Notes: generated by a model from the letters alone, not told the origin. A stretch of DNA of 64,000 bases from Clavelina lepadiformis (GCF_947623445.1 NC_135241.1:870501-934500); one strand, 5' to 3'. Shown: positions 25,561-39,700, counted from the stretch's first letter. Numbers and translations: made by a program.

Positions 25561-27469
25561 GTCAGACATGCCCCGGTCATATGAAAGTGCATAGTGTTTT
25601 GAGTGAGACGTGACGTTTTACCCCACAAGAATTTACATATGACCAGCGTGGTTTGTCTCATAATAACTGTGGGATAATACTCAGATGCAAATTCGTGAAG
25701 GATCGAGGTCTCGAGATTGTTCGCAACTCGAGACTCGTCATAGTAACCTGCATGTTGCTTTGCATAAAAATCTCTTGTTGCTTTCATGAGGAACACGGCC
25801 AACTACACACTTCGCTTGTAGTTTGTCCTTTCCGCAATGTTTTTCGATCTTCATTATATTTATATACATTTGGCGTTAACTTACAGCCTTCATTCACAAA
25901 CATGCAAATGGCACAGAGCAGCAGAAGTTTCTTCTTTATGGCTTAAAAATTTGCTATCATTTAGCGTTGGAATAAGGAATATGAAATGTACTAGGAAGAT
26001 TTGGGTAATTGAATGTTTTAACATTTGTCGAAGAGATTTTTTTTATCTCTGTAGAATAATGTAGATCGTTTTAATGTGGTCAACGCGAGCCTAGAAACGG
26101 GCTCTAAGCAGCAGAAGCAGCAGATGGCACCGTTTCAATGGCGGTTGGACCAACAGTTTGAGGTTGTCTTGTTTTCACTTTCATATTTTGACCCTGCCAG
26201 TACTAGAGCTCGTAGCAGCTGTTGAGGCCCGATTACTTCCAGCCACAGCTTTGACGTCGATATAACCGGGATCAATATACGATATAGGCTATTGTTTAAA
26301 TCGCTAAAAATAATAGAAAATTAAGGACCCGGATGTGAATTGTTTAATGACGATATAGCAAGATTATGGATGACCTCACGTCTTACGTGATATCGTTTTT
26401 GGTGCGTTGCAATATGCTATGACGCATAGACGTGCTACTTCCAGTTTAAACTCGGTTCATTTAATCCAACTCAAGAAAGACCAGGCTGTTAAATAAGAAG
26501 CTTCGATGATGGTTGACAATGACAAGGTCAGATTTAGATTGGTAAAGCATTAAGTTATTTCACTTTGAGGAGATACGTCTTGTAATGGAGATGTATTTAA
26601 GGCAGCAAGTAATTCCCAAAGCAAGTTACAAACTAAATGTGTCGATTTGACGGAAGCTCCGTGACATCACTATAGGACGACTTCCACCAATTTTCAAGTC
26701 ATTACGTAATCAAAACATAAGTGTCTTGTGTTGTCTATACTCAAAATAACCAGGAGAATAAGACCGCGACAATCAAAGCGACGCAACTGCAAGCACAAAG
26801 CTGAAGTTAACGGAGGAAAAGGTGAAGCTTTCTAAAACGATTATACTCGCTTAACGCTTTGGGGGCATTTGATTAATACAGCCGCAAAGCTGTTCGTCTG
26901 ACGTCAAGCATGCTACAGTATAGGTGAGGTGGCTTTAAAAAACGCTCGAGCATGCGCGATATCTGATAAGGTGCAGATATCAACCGGAAACGTTTCGCCC
27001 ACGCAAACAATTTGCTCCAGGGCCGGGTATAAGCAACGGCTATGGATTAGTGTTAACAGCAGCATAGCTGTGTTGCGCGGCCCGTTTAAAAGAGTTTAGA
27101 CAACTTCCACCTCACGACTATCGAGTAGAAACTGGTTCACGAAAGGTCAGCTATAATATCCTAACAGCAAAATATGAAACGTGTTGTAAAAAACATGAGG
27201 TAACTGTATGGTTTGCTGGACCACTGGCATTTCATAAACATCTACAGCGTCATGCTTGGTTGATCTGCTAGTGTTACATCACCAGGGCATCTTCTTCGTG
27301 TGGTTACTCTCTGTAAGTCAGACATCTACCGAAATATATTAACCCTTTTACGTACAATGCAATTTGTTTTGATGTATTCAGTGTCATGTATAATTATGAC
27401 GAGTTTTATTTCGGTATAGAAGTGAAACGTTGTTTGTTTTAGAAGAAAAAAGAAAGAATCTAGAAAACT
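25561..27469. other. Intergenic stretch upstream of the adhesion GPCR
   Basis: Open frames on both strands overlap at 25557-25946 but none has a recognisable domain, and they shadow one another. No splice-supported exon was found. The last few hundred bases before 27470 presumably hold the promoter and leader of the GPCR; I see no clear TATA box there. Confidence 0.4.
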
Positions 27470-30400
27470 ATGAAAAGCAAACGTGCCTACGTCATTATTT
27501 TTGCATTGTTTGCGTTAAATCAAAACAAAGTAAGAGCACAACAGCAGGAGAGCACAAATGGGTCAGCAGAAGAAATAACTGAGCCTACGCCACCCACTGG
27601 TAAGACATAGTGGCTGTTGATGTACAAATGTGGTGGAACCACTCACACACTATGCTGGCTTGCTGATACCAAATGATTTATTGACAGTATATTGGGTGCT
27701 TTTGTTATTCAGAGTATTTCTTGGGCTCAAATAACGAGGACTGCCTGTGTTGCGAGGATGCTGAATCGTGCTTATGCAAACCTGAGGTCATCAAAACCTT
27801 TACTGACACCTGTCCGAATGGGTGTATATGTAAGTTAACGTAAGGGTATGGAATGTTTTGTATCACCGAATGGTAGAAAGCCTTATGGCGTTTAAAGTTG
27901 AGTTTAAAGTTTTTTGAAAGCAGTTGTGAATGTGGTTGATGTTGTGTATTCACAGCACCCGAAGACTGTGTGGAAAGGACTTGTAAAGCCAACGCAACAT
28001 GCATTAAAGGATCAGTGAAAATGAAGTGTTCCTGCAACAAATCATACATAGGTATCATAATTGCTATGCATTTGTCATTTCAGCGATGAAGCTTGTTAGT
28101 CTGGTGGTGGCGGGATTCTTAATACGATGTAATGTTTTATTGGTTTCTATGCTACATTTTCTGTTTTAATGCTCAGCCTGAAAACAAAAACTTTTGTTAA
28201 AGCCTGGCTGTTATGTCTTTTGAAGACTCAAATCAAACAGAGAATTTATGACATAAACAGCTAAACATGATACCGTGCAAGTCACAAATATAGAAGTCAC
28301 TTATGAAGGTTGCATTTTTATTTCTGTGTTACATAACGATGTCGGTTTGGTGCAAAATTTTACTTTAGGTTTTTGATTGTCGCCGGCGATCCTGTCATCC
28401 TGTCAGTACCAATTGAAATTTAAAAAGTCATATTATACGCATTGTCCTTAGCCGGGATACGTCGAATGCCGTGATTCCGGCAATTCAAAACGCAGCGGGT
28501 ATCCTGCAATGGTTTTTGCTTGACTTTATGACAGCCCTATATGGTTTTAGGGATCATAACATTGAGGGAAAAAGATATATTGCTGGGTCTCGTCTTCTCT
28601 TTGTGGTGTAATAGACTTACCTCGTAGTTCAAAAGTTATAACGTCATTAATTCACGACAGGGAATTGCGAGTTGCTGAGAGCCGGCAAGGACTCCAAAAT
28701 ATGCAGAAAGAGAAATGAAAGTAAAGATGAAGAAAAAAATCAAGGTAAAAATTTCTTGTTCTTATTAGATATAAACCTAAAAGAAATTGAAGGACCGTCA
28801 CTATTTCTTCAGAAAAATCGTGCCTTCAAAGCTATTGTTCATGGTTTCTTGTTAATCGAACTCAAATGTTATAACATTGGAGCCTAGCCTAACTTTTCAT
28901 TCCAACCTAAATCTAACTTTAAGTAAACCTTAAATAGTTAGCATAAACTTTTTGCACGCGGTGAACTTCCTCTCTGAAAAGTAAGTTGACGCAGCTTTCT
29001 ACCGGTTGACAATTTGCCTGCCTGGTGTTTTAATATGTGCATTGACCCTTGAATCATTACCGAAGACTCTCTGACTAAACTAGGAGCCTAAGTCAATTTA
29101 TATTTGCAGTGACTTAGAAAATCATAATGATCCGGTACTGAATGCTGTTTGCGCGTTGTAATCTTGTTACGAGGAGGGTCGTGTCAAGTATTTGGGGTTT
29201 TATAGTAAAGTAGAAGTTTAAATTTAAGAAGATATCTTACGCTTTGATCTAAGCCAAGAAATGGCTACTTGGTGATTCACAACTAAATGATAAACAAGAA
29301 TATTTTAAGCTTAGTCATCTTTTTTGTGACGTAATACTACTCTCCAATCTACTTCACTCGTGATGACATCATTAAATCATGACAGGCGGATGCAAACTTC
29401 AGAAAGTGGGAAACGATTCCAGAACTTGCGAGGAAAAGAATAACGGAGAAAGTCAAGGAAAGACAAAAGGTAAGAAATGCTTGATAGAGATCAGATCAAA
29501 TTTATTAAGCTTCTGAAGGAGAAGGGGAATGTTAATTCCAGGATATATGAAAGCACGGACAAGCAAAGTGAAAACGTATTAATAATTGCACGGAAATTGG
29601 GTAAAACTAATACAATTTATCCTTTTCGATGAAGTAGAATTTATACAATTAACTAACAATCTTTAATTCGCCAACGTTAACTTTGCACTGAGCTTATCTT
29701 CGAACCTTTTAGGCTTTTGCGAAAAAGTGAACGATTGGGAAAAGAAAGGATATGATTTCAAAAAAACCAAAGTTGGTTCTACTGCTCAGTCAAAGCAAAA
29801 ATGTCCGAGAGGTAAAATACAGCAGCAGCCTAAATACTGTGAACACAGGAGATAGTTACAACTGTATGTACCAAAATTTCAACTCAGGAACTCCTAAAGC
29901 GGTTATACGTTGCGAGGGAACCGCCACGAGCACAGGTCAATTCAGTTCAACTTCTTTGGTGGAGTTTGAGTGCGGTTTGAATCCTCGATCTGTCATAGAT
30001 ATGGTGAGAATGATAAACTTCTTCTTATCTGATTGTTCGTGACTTGTTTCATAAACCGTCCCTCGTCATGACTCGTTGTAGACTTTTCGTGCTTCCTGCT
30101 GCGATGACTCCGCTCATCATGACTTTACTCACTTTTTGTCAAACAGGCTTTGGGATCTATAAACTCCAGTGCACAGTTCGCAACGTACTCCTCATATTTG
30201 GAAACGATAACCCGCAACGCAAGCTCACTATCTGAGCAGGATAATGATCAGATTCTGGAATTTCTCGGTAACGTCACAAAGAAGGTCAAAAATGGATTGT
30301 TAAAGGTGAGTAACACGGTGGAAAACACGAAAAAAGGACTTTGTTACGACATCCAGTGCACTTTTGTCTCAAAACATCAAGCGCTTTCCCAGATAAGCGC

Positions 30401-33378
30401 TCAATCTGCGTTCAAAGATCTGGCAAAGATCGCGTCGTCGGTCATCAGCGAAGATCATGGGATGAAGCTGAATAGAAGAGAGAGACTCACCAAGAATCTT
30501 CCTACTCTGGCGCTTCATGCGAGTCTTGATGGAAACGAGAAGAATTTTTCCTTGGAAACTTCAAATTTTCTGCTTTATGTGGGAAACTGAGGATATAATT
30601 GATTTGTTTATAAATTCCGAGCAAATAGATTTAAACAAGAAAATGTTACAATGGTTTAAACTCTGTAATACTGCTTTTCAATCAAATGGAAATCGACAAC
30701 ACTTGAAATGTTTTTTAAAGCGTGGTTGGAAGCTTGCTGTCTATTGAATAGATTTCTGTGGAATATTTTCATTTCAGGTGGAAGACCTCGCCGAGTCTGA
30801 ATCCAATGATTTCCAATTTTCCCCCCAACTCAATGACACCGTTGCTATGACGACAATCACACCGTTTCATGTAGTGATTCCTTCACCTCTGGTGACGAGG
30901 GTGAGGAATTCGTCATTGGAGAACGCCATCAACGGAAGAATTTCCTTCATCATCTATAAGGACGACTTTCTCTTCCCCAGCAATGATAACGTCACCGAAG
31001 TATGACGTCATTGCATAGAAATATACTAAACTTTGATTTAATAAAACTAATCAAGTATAGCCTATACTGAAGCGCAAATTGACAACGTTGTCAACGGACA
31101 AGAGAAAATTGACTTTTACAAATTAAACCTTGAACATAAGTTAAACCTTTATCTTTTATGATGATTTATCATCACGAAGTTGATTTGTTTTGTCAGGTGT
31201 TGTCTATTGATGTCGGAGTCAACGTTTTATCTGACTCTCTTAACGAACCAATCCAAATCGAACACGTAACCATTCGAGCTAGGAACGGTATATCTCCCAA
31301 ACCAGGGAATAAACTTATGGTGAGATTATTAGGAAGTAATTTGAACATTTTGTAATAAACCAGGCACATATACACCCAACACAGATCTCTTGAATGTTTA
31401 GGATGTGCGGACGATCTTGGAATGCGTGTTTTGGGACTTCAATACAAGCCGATGGTCCACGGAGGGATGTAGTTTGAACCAAACAGCCCACCCGCCTGTC
31501 TGCCTATGCACCCATCTCACAAACTTTGCACTTTTAATTGTAGGTACTGCTAGGAACTCGTTTGTACCATGCACACATCTAATACCGTTATATAAAGTGC
31601 CGTGTTCAATGGTTGAGTTGGTGTTGTGTAGTAGCAGCTATAACAGTGAGGAAGTTATTGTGTAGCAGCTAGAACAGTAGGAAGTTAATCCTGCTATAAC
31701 AGCTTTTTATTGTTTATAATGACGCAGAAATCTGAAGATGTTCCTGCAAACCGCGAGCTGGGCATCGTTAGTGACGTCGGATGCATTCTATCGATAATCT
31801 GCCTCATCGTCACAATAATCCTCATCAGCGTTAACAGGTGAATTATATCATTAATCAAATTTAAGTTTGGTTTAAGTTGAAAATGAGTTTAATTCGTGCA
31901 AAAAATTTCCTCAGTCCAAGGATAAGTGATACCATGACATAGGCCTAACATACACCTATAAATTATATGTTAAAATATGAATAGTTTTATGTCGTGTGTA
32001 TTTATCATATCTATACAGTTTTTAACAGACTATTTTTATTTCTTTCTACAAGGGATTCAAGAAAATACAGAGCAAGCAAGATTCTCCTTCACATTTATTC
32101 CAACTTGTGCGTCTCTTACCTGGTATTTATTTCGGGGGTTTCCCGCATCGACAACAGAGTCGGTTGTGTGGTGGTGACGGCATTCCTGCATTACGTTTGG
32201 TTGGTCACGTGGTGCTGGATGGCGATTTACAGCTTCGAAATGTACGCGGCGCTTGTGAAGGTAAAGCTTCTGTTAAAAACTTTGTACTACATAATTAATG
32301 ATGAAACCGTAAGAGATTTGTCCGCAGGTGTTCGGGAAGTACAGGTCGGGCTTTATGGTCAAAGCAAGCGCCTTCAGTTACATCGTACCTGCCTTTGCTG
32401 TCGCTGTTACTGCAGGAGTAGCCGTCGGAAGTAAGTCACACTGCCCTAACTATAAGCCAGTGTTTAGAGTAAAGTTGTTCTTCTGAATTTTATGATAAAG
32501 TGTTGCTCTTTTAAAATATTTTAAAAAATCTTTGAAACCAAATTTAATGATCAGGTGATCCATCTTTTGATTCCTACCGATCTAGTCACGTGTGTTGGTT
32601 GAAAGGTCATGCCCTCTACTGGGGTTTTCTGCTGCCGGTCGGGTTAATTCTTCTTTATAATCTCTTTGTTTTCTGTCGAGTGACGTATGAGCTACAGAAA
32701 CAGAATGTTGAGGTAATTGCTAACTTGCTTGCAATGAGGGTAAAAGAGAGCGGGTATTAGGGCTTCTTGGTAGAATTTTTTCGTTGTTTTTCGCTAAGAC
32801 GCAAGCTGATAATTTGAAACGATCCACGTCACAATCGCTCATCATCGCTGTAACTATGACGTTAACAATGGGAATTACTTGGGTCTTCGGGTATATGATT
32901 CTCCTCGCCACCAGTGAAGTTGAATTAACCGCGTTCAGTTGGATATTCGCCATTATCAGCACTTTTCAGGTAAAATATTGCAATAAACGTATTTGCTGGG
33001 TGGTCTGTCAATTCAATCTACTGACGATTCAACCCGTGGATGTTGGTTGGGTCATTCTGGGTTGAATCGTCCGCGGATAATTGAAACGACCTGGAACAAT
33101 TGTGCTGAATTACTGCTCTCTACGCCAGCTAAGGACTGTTTAATCTGTCATGTTCTTTATTTCAGGGCGTGTTGATTTGCCTTCTCACATTATGGCGACA
33201 TTCCGACACGAGGCATGTTTTGTGGACTTCGCTTAAAAATGCTTTCAGCAGCTCCTACCAAGCGAAGCCCGGCACCAAACTTCAACCGTCTAGCGCTGCT
33301 ACCCTTGAATCAAGCGCGGGAAAGACAGTGTCACGTGACCAAGAAGTGAAAACGAGATTGGTTACCTCTAGCTTGTAA
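27470..33378 (+). CDS. Adhesion G protein-coupled receptor (GAIN/GPS plus 7TM)
   Basis: Eighteen exons: 27470-27599, 27713-27829, 27956-28051, 28661-28744, 29386-29469, 29713-29811, 29888-30003, 30147-30305, 30393-30578, 30778-30999, 31197-31319, 31402-31539, 31728-31837, 32053-32260, 32328-32430, 32555-32712, 32799-32969 and 33166-33378. They join in frame to 838 aa. The start gives a signal peptide (VIIFALFALNQ). Exon 3 is a small Cys-rich, EGF-like module; exons 2-6 all begin in phase 1, as expected of shuffled extracellular modules. Exons 8-12 form a probable GAIN region. The GPS is clear: CVFWDF, W, GC, then CLCTHLTNFALL, with expected autocleavage between Leu511 and Thr512. Seven hydrophobic segments follow from exon 13 to exon 18, including WLVTWCWMAIYSFEMY and WVFGYMILL. 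Family knowledge says such receptors act at the plasma membrane and signal through a tethered peptide. Subfamily and ligand are unresolved. Confidence 0.88.
28786..28960. repeat. Dispersed repeat, intronic copy (partner near 59570-59790)
   Basis: This intron segment shares an ordered set of phrases with a distant intergenic segment: 'aatcgtgccttcaaagctatt' type wording (both read AATCGTGC, then AAAGCTATT, then TTCATGGTTTC), 'gttataacat', and 'aacctaaatct'. Both lie in the same orientation. I see no coding potential or obvious termini, so the class is unknown. Confidence 0.5.
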
Positions 33379-33521
33379 CCTAGCGAGCATTGTTACGCAA
33401 CAATGTTGTCCATGGTAACGCAACAATCATGTCTATTGTGACAACCAAGCTTGGTCAAGTGGGCTGCGTCTGTAGAAGCTGCTGATGGCTGTTATATAGC
33501 GGAAGCTGAAACGTCGTCATA

Positions 33522-33527
33522 AATAAA
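33522..33527 (+). terminator. Polyadenylation signal of the adhesion GPCR
   Basis: AATAAA about 145 bp after the stop codon, the first good signal downstream of the gene. Confidence 0.5.
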
Positions 33528-34082
33528 CTTTACCGCCTAGTCCTATACCAACCCAAATAGGCTACGGAAGTAGAATTTACTTGTTTGTAAACTGTCGTAA
33601 ACTGTTTGTAAACTAACTGTGAATTTACTTGTTAGAATGTTTGTAAACTGTACACACAATGCTTCAAGTGATGTGGGTCGCTCAAGTGTTTTTACTTTTC
33701 CTGTGTCCTATGACTCCTATTAAGTCGCCTATACATAAGTTAAATTCAGAACTCAGAAAAATATACTTTATTTTATTCCCTCAATGCAAGCAAGCCTCTT
33801 GTTTTCTATTCCGTCACACCAGCTAACATTCACGTCATAATCATAATCAAATTTTGGCGATAAATATTTTACCACGAACGGTTTTATGGTGTCTCTTGGT
33901 TCGGTCTTTCTTGGCCGCCGTCGTTTTCATGTGAGCCAGCTGGGTGCCGATCAGTCACCTTGACTAGAGGTCTTGGTACGAACTGTCACTAAAACCGGCC
34001 AAAACTTGCCGAAATGTTGCCTGAGTTTTCAGTTGCAGTGCGGATGGGACAAATGGGTCTAGGGCTAGGGCTTGCCTGTTCG

Positions 34083-34410
34083 CTGAGGCGAGGACCAAAG
34101 CCAAAACAGCTTAGTTTGAATATGAAATGAAAAATAATGCCAGCAAATTTAATAGTTTTTTAATCCAGAGTGATTGATAAACAAGCTGCTACAAAAAGAA
34201 TTTGAATGCCTTTTGCGAAAAGTGATTTTTCGAGTCGTTATATTTGATGCATAATTTGGCCTTTATCAATGAAAATGACGGCTTGCGAAGGGTGAAGACC
34301 AAAGTTAAGTCGCTAATTAATTTGAGTATAAAATAAAAACACTGTCAGCAAATCGTCTAAATTTCTATTTTGGAGTGATAGATAGACAAGCGTGTGGAAA
34401 AAATTTTGTT
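34083..34410. repeat. Old tandem duplication, about 205 bp period
   Basis: The series 'gaccaaag', 'cagcaaat', 'gagtgat' and 'gataaacaag' at about 34083-34205 recurs in the same order as 'gaccaaag', 'cagcaaat', 'gagtgat' and 'gatagacaag' at about 34290-34410. The copies are strongly diverged. Confidence 0.5.
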
Positions 34411-35129
34411 TTGTCAATGCGGAGAGATTAATTTAGCAGCATATTGAAGATACTATGCGAAATATTTGTATGGAATTAAAGGATGAACTGGCAAGATAAG
34501 CCAAATATTGTTGATTTAAGATGTTTTGTCGCCAACTGATGCATATTTTGCCGTTTTTTTTTCATTCCCGGCTTTGTTTGAGGTAATTTTGTTACATGCC
34601 ACAAATTGTAGACGCCACGTCACAAACGAAAAAGTCGAGCTGGCTTTACCTTGGTCTCTTCGGGTCACTAAGCCGCTTCTGAAGTTTTTGAATAAAGTTG
34701 TTGGTGTTATGTTGTGTGATGACATCGTCAAGTTTTAACAGCTTGCTTGGTTATCTGTCTCCATTGCGTAGCCTTGTTCTTATCGGCTTTTTCGAGTCAG
34801 CCTAGGGAGCCATTTATCTCACTGCAATTTTCGTTGAAACCAAATTTTACTGATTTTCTGTGTAAGCCAAATTTAAATCCAGATTTGCAACTAGCCTGAC
34901 AACTTTTGTCACTAAAATGACTCTGTGAACAATAGCATACGTTTTTACAAAAATGACGCAGATGTCGATTGCGTAACAGCAAATAACTCATTCGCCTAGC
35001 GCAATACTGTAACCGGTCTAAAAATGAAACTACACGTTCAAACATTACTTATAAGTACATCAGCAATATACTGACATTATTATCAGATCTGCACAAAAAT
35101 TTCTTCAGGAATTCTCGTGTCTTTTCATT

Positions 35130-35215
35130 GGGAACTGACACTCACTCTGACCTCTCACCTCTGACCTCACTCAACTGACACTCACTCTGACCTCACTCAA
35201 CTGACACTTTAAATG
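35130..35215. repeat. Short minisatellite, unit about 26-27 bp
   Basis: Alternating 'actcactctgacctc' and 'actcaactgac' blocks repeat two to three times. An inverted echo, 'gattgagtgaggtca', follows at about 35262-35276. Confidence 0.7.
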
Positions 35216-36770
35216 ACACTCAGCAAGGTATGCAGCGTTTTGATTGGCGAGAGACTAAGAGATTGAGTGAGGTCAAAATACTTGAGAGACAGACAATACA
35301 AAGTCTTTGCGATACTTTGTGTGCGGTCCAGCAGTTTATTGAAACAGATAACCCCATTAGGGCAACTTTTATCTTTGATTAAAATACATTAAACTATTAG
35401 TCCAGGTTCGAGCTGTTTTCATGGTGATTGCGTTTTTTTTTTGTTTTTTTTCTTCATTTTGCTGAGCAACAATCTGAGTAAATTTGAAGTCGTTTGAAAC
35501 ATTTTAAAGAGCTGACAATTGATTTTAATAAGGTTTATGCTTTAAGTTTGCTCGTTGTTTTATTTGTGACCACGTCAGTTTTCAACAATGAAGTGCCGCA
35601 AGTTGTCACTGTGACGTAATGTGCCTGCTGTTACGACAGCTTCCTTCTGCAAGGGAAGTTGGATCTGACCGACTTTTTTGATCGTGCACTCAGTCGCTTC
35701 TTTTGCATCGACTTTCTCACGCAACATGCACAATCGCTTTCTCACTTTATTTACGACCTTTGTGGTACTACGGTAGTTTTGCTCGATTTTTGATCTTTTT
35801 ACATATTGTGATGTAATTTTATCAAAAATGATTATTTTTGTCAGCCGATCGCAAAGCTAAATCTTCTGTAATAACAACGTTATTAATAATACCGAGAATT
35901 GGCATAAATGTTCGAATGTGTTTGCTGATAGCATAATGAGTCAACTGTTTAAAGTGTATAAATGGAGGAACAAGTAGATGACACTATGCAATATGATTCA
36001 ACGACAAATTTCCTTTAACTTTCTCCTACAGGTGTCAAAATTTTGATAACATCACAAAAATCAAATATTTAGCATAAAACGCGCTGTATGAGGAACTGGG
36101 TAGAAATAAAGAATTGCGATACATTTTTGATGCTAAACTTCACAAAATCCACATCCACTGCTGAGTAAATATATATCAGTGCATTTGAAATTTATTCCGC
36201 AGTGCGCAAAATCGTGTAAAACTTATTTGTCTAATGCACAATTATCTAAGACTAATACGGAAGGCTTTTTGCGAATTGCCGACAGTTATCGTTTTCAGCA
36301 AAGAAAACGTGAGATTGTTGTTTGAGAAACTCAGCAGATGTTGTCGAAAACACAAAACTTCCGTCTTCACCTCTTCAAAATTTCAGTTTTCGTGATTTGG
36401 ATCACGGAAAAAATAGACATCGCTAAAGCATGCAGAGGTCGGGCCGCAATCGGATGAAGAGTCATAGCTCGAGACGACGAACTCGGCAACTTTTCAGGAA
36501 ATAAGTTCACCTCTATCCCAGGATGGCGGATGTCTTTTGTTTGTGTATTCGCCTGGATTGAAGCGGCTTTGCAAAGGCAAAGATATTGTTTGCGGTTAAG
36601 CTTCTAGGTAGTCAGGATTTCTTAGCCAGTACGTTTAGAAACCATTATGAAAAGAAATTTCCGATTCAAAATTTAACAAAATTTGTAATTTATTCAAAAC
36701 TTTCTTTACAGATTTGCAAATTTTGAAATTTACTCGGTCGTTTATTATTTCTGCAGCATAGTTCGTTATA

Positions 36771-39700
36771 ATGGCTACAGAAACTAAGAAAGGTACGAAG
36801 GAAAGAAATATTTACATAAAAATAGTGAAAAAGAATCGTTGAAAACGATTTATTTATAAACTGGAATTTGAACTCTATAATGTTTATAAACTTCTGCAAA
36901 CGCAACGCACGAAAAGCCACCAACAGCTCGCAGAAATTCTTGTACTTAAAAAGTCATATTTTAATCATTCATATGGTATAACGAAAAGGTTGTTAAATTG
37001 CCTTTTAATTTCTCTAGATCTCTTGCCCACTCCGGAGACTAAACCGGGTTGCAGTGGAAAATTCAACCCGTACAAGGAAGTTGTAATTATGGGCGTGAGC
37101 TTCATGTTGATCTACTGCTGCTATGGAAGTGAGTCATTTTGCTTATTTGCCGCTTGGTATCAATTTTTTCGATTTTGAAACTTTTTTTGAAATAGATTTT
37201 TTTAAATCAAGTTTAAATAGCATAAAACCAGAGGTTTCCAACATTTTTGCTGGCCGTATTTTTGTTGCGTTGGTGGATTCTTTGGTCCTCTTAAAATAGC
37301 AATTTTTACTAGCTTGAACTTTGTACCCCTTGAAATCTAATCAATATCCCAGATTGGGAACTTGTGGCCTCTGCCGATGAATGTCTGCGATACCGTAACT
37401 ATTTAACCTTTCACCTTTCCTTACGAAGGTGTGGTTGGTCTTCAAAGTACCATCAACATCAAAGGGGGTCTGGGTACAACCAGTTTGATGGTCATCTCCA
37501 TCATTTCTGCCGTCTCCAGCCTCACGTTAGTTCCCTTTATCATCGATTTTCTCGGAGCAAAAACTGCTCTCATGATTGGTGAAGCGGGAAGTGTGCTCTT
37601 CATAACCGCCAACTTCTATGCACGTGAGTGTGTTCTTCCTTTCTTCCTTTGCTCACTCAGTTATCATTTAAAGCATATAAATTAACTTGGGTTATTCATC
37701 ATAAACTTATTTCAATAGTTTTGTTTGCTAGAATAAATAATTTAAAACTTAAAATGCCCTTAGGCTGGTACACATTGATGCCTGCCGCTGTCATTGACGG
37801 TTTCGTGGACGGAGCCATATGGCCTGGTTCTGGTATGTACATTACTTGGTTGGGAACAAAAGCTTTCAGAAGGTTCAAAAATCGACACCCTGACAAGGAG
37901 ATCACTAAAGAATCATTTCTTTCCCGCTACTTTGGCTACTTTTACACGTTCATGTTTTGTGGCGACGTGAGTGCTAATTCATGCACTTCCGAATAATTGC
38001 TTGGTTTAGAATCGTTTGCGCGCACTTGGTTGATATTTTTATTTCAACTTTATTCGATTTGTCATCATTTGTTTTAGCTGCTTACGTCTGGTTTGACCAC
38101 CCTCAGCCTCATGGCCTTCACCAATCAGGGGCCACCAGCAGAGATGAGTTCAAACCAGACTCAACCGGAACTTGAAACCATGCCAGTAAATGAAAGCGAT
38201 GCCATGGAACAAAGCATGTTTGGTGACATCAGCCAATGTGGCGCCAACGAGTGCCAGGTAAGATAAATCATAGGAACCAAAAGACTAACGACAACCAAAC
38301 TGAAGTTTGTAAAGCCAAAAAAAGTTTCTAATACAGAAAAGAAAAGTTTCAAGCTGGGCTTTTTTGAACTTCCGGTGAAATTAAACGTTTAAAAATGTCT
38401 TTTATTGCAGAGTAATTTCATGTCTGCCAACCTGACAGATGAAGATTTGGAAATGTACATACCAAGCAAGAACAGCCTCTACCTCTTGTGCGGGCTCGGT
38501 ATGGCTTTTGGCCTCACCGCAATCGCAATCCAGTTTTTCTGCTTACCACCAGCCCCGAGTAGATACGAACAAGAACGAAAAGCAAAAAAAGCTCTCAAAC
38601 TGGAATGTAATTTAATTTGTTCTAATTTACAGAAATTTTCAGAAAAAACTGGTCTGAGAAACTTGTACGAAAAAATCATAAAATTTAGAAACCAAGTTGT
38701 ATTATTTCACTGTAAAATGTAAAGTATGCGTAAAATCACCACAAAAACGCTTATAAACCTTTAAAAAGGATGAGTTTTTTTCAATGCTATTGATTTCCAT
38801 TTGCTCCAGATAACGGAGCTACAGACCGACATGAAACTAAATTGGATGATGGGAAGGAAGAGAACGATGAAGAGAATGATGACAACAAAGTGGCAAACGT
38901 CAGAAAGGAAATGCGCATGTTATTACGTCATTTTGTCTCTCCCCTAAATCTTTTGGTCATTCCCTTTCTTTTTTACTGCGGCCTCTACATTGGCTTTCAG
39001 CTCACTGAGTACCCTAGAGCTTTTGTCTCTTGCGTCAATGGTGTCGAACAGGTACGAAGTTTGATTTGATTGGACAAAAGAAAAAGCGGGAAACAGCGTA
39101 TTTGTATTTAATTATGCTGTATGATGGTGACGCCAGTTTTTTGTTTTGTCCAGGTTGGTATCGCTTATGTGGTCTTGAGTGTATCAGGTGTGAGCACATC
39201 AGTGCTGTGTTCTCAGCTTATACCCAAGATTGGCTTGCGTCGCTTCCTCATCATCGTCTTCTTCGTCCACCTTACCATCTACCTAGTATGCCGATTTTGG
39301 GTTCCGACTGTGGACACCAAGTGGGCATCATACGTCATTGCTGTCATTATCGGAATAGGGGGATCCTCCATATTTAATACCATGCCACGTAAGCGAATCA
39401 CATTATGAATCAACAATCGCAATCAAAACTACTCGTATAAGGTCGATCCCAAATCAATTACTTTTGTAACTGAAGAATAATGTAATGACTGTGACTGTAG
39501 ATAGTTTCTAACCAATACTTTTTACCCAACCATGCAGTGGTCACAAACCGATTTTTCGAAGATAGTCTGGCGGCCGCCTTTGGGACACAGAATTGCTTCA
39601 TGGCTTTTGGTTACGCCTTCTCCACCGGCTGGAGTTTGGGAGTTTGTGTTTACGCCAAGATCTACCTTCTGCTTGGGTTCCTCATTCTTGCCTTTGTTTG

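Larger units (their letters stand above)
33540..36770. other. Intergenic region between the GPCR and UNC93A-like genes
   Basis: I see no gene. Short open frames at 34516-34738 overlap on both strands and have no domain. The stretch contains an old partial duplication (34083-34410) and a short minisatellite (35130-35215), described separately. The promoter and leader of the next gene should lie at its right end. Confidence 0.45.

Noticed and set aside
29812..29887. Apparent one-base frameshift in the adhesion GPCR
   Set aside because: The two frames are reconciled by a 76-bp intron with donor AGAG|GTAAAA and acceptor CAACTCAG|GA that restores phase, so no lesion is needed.
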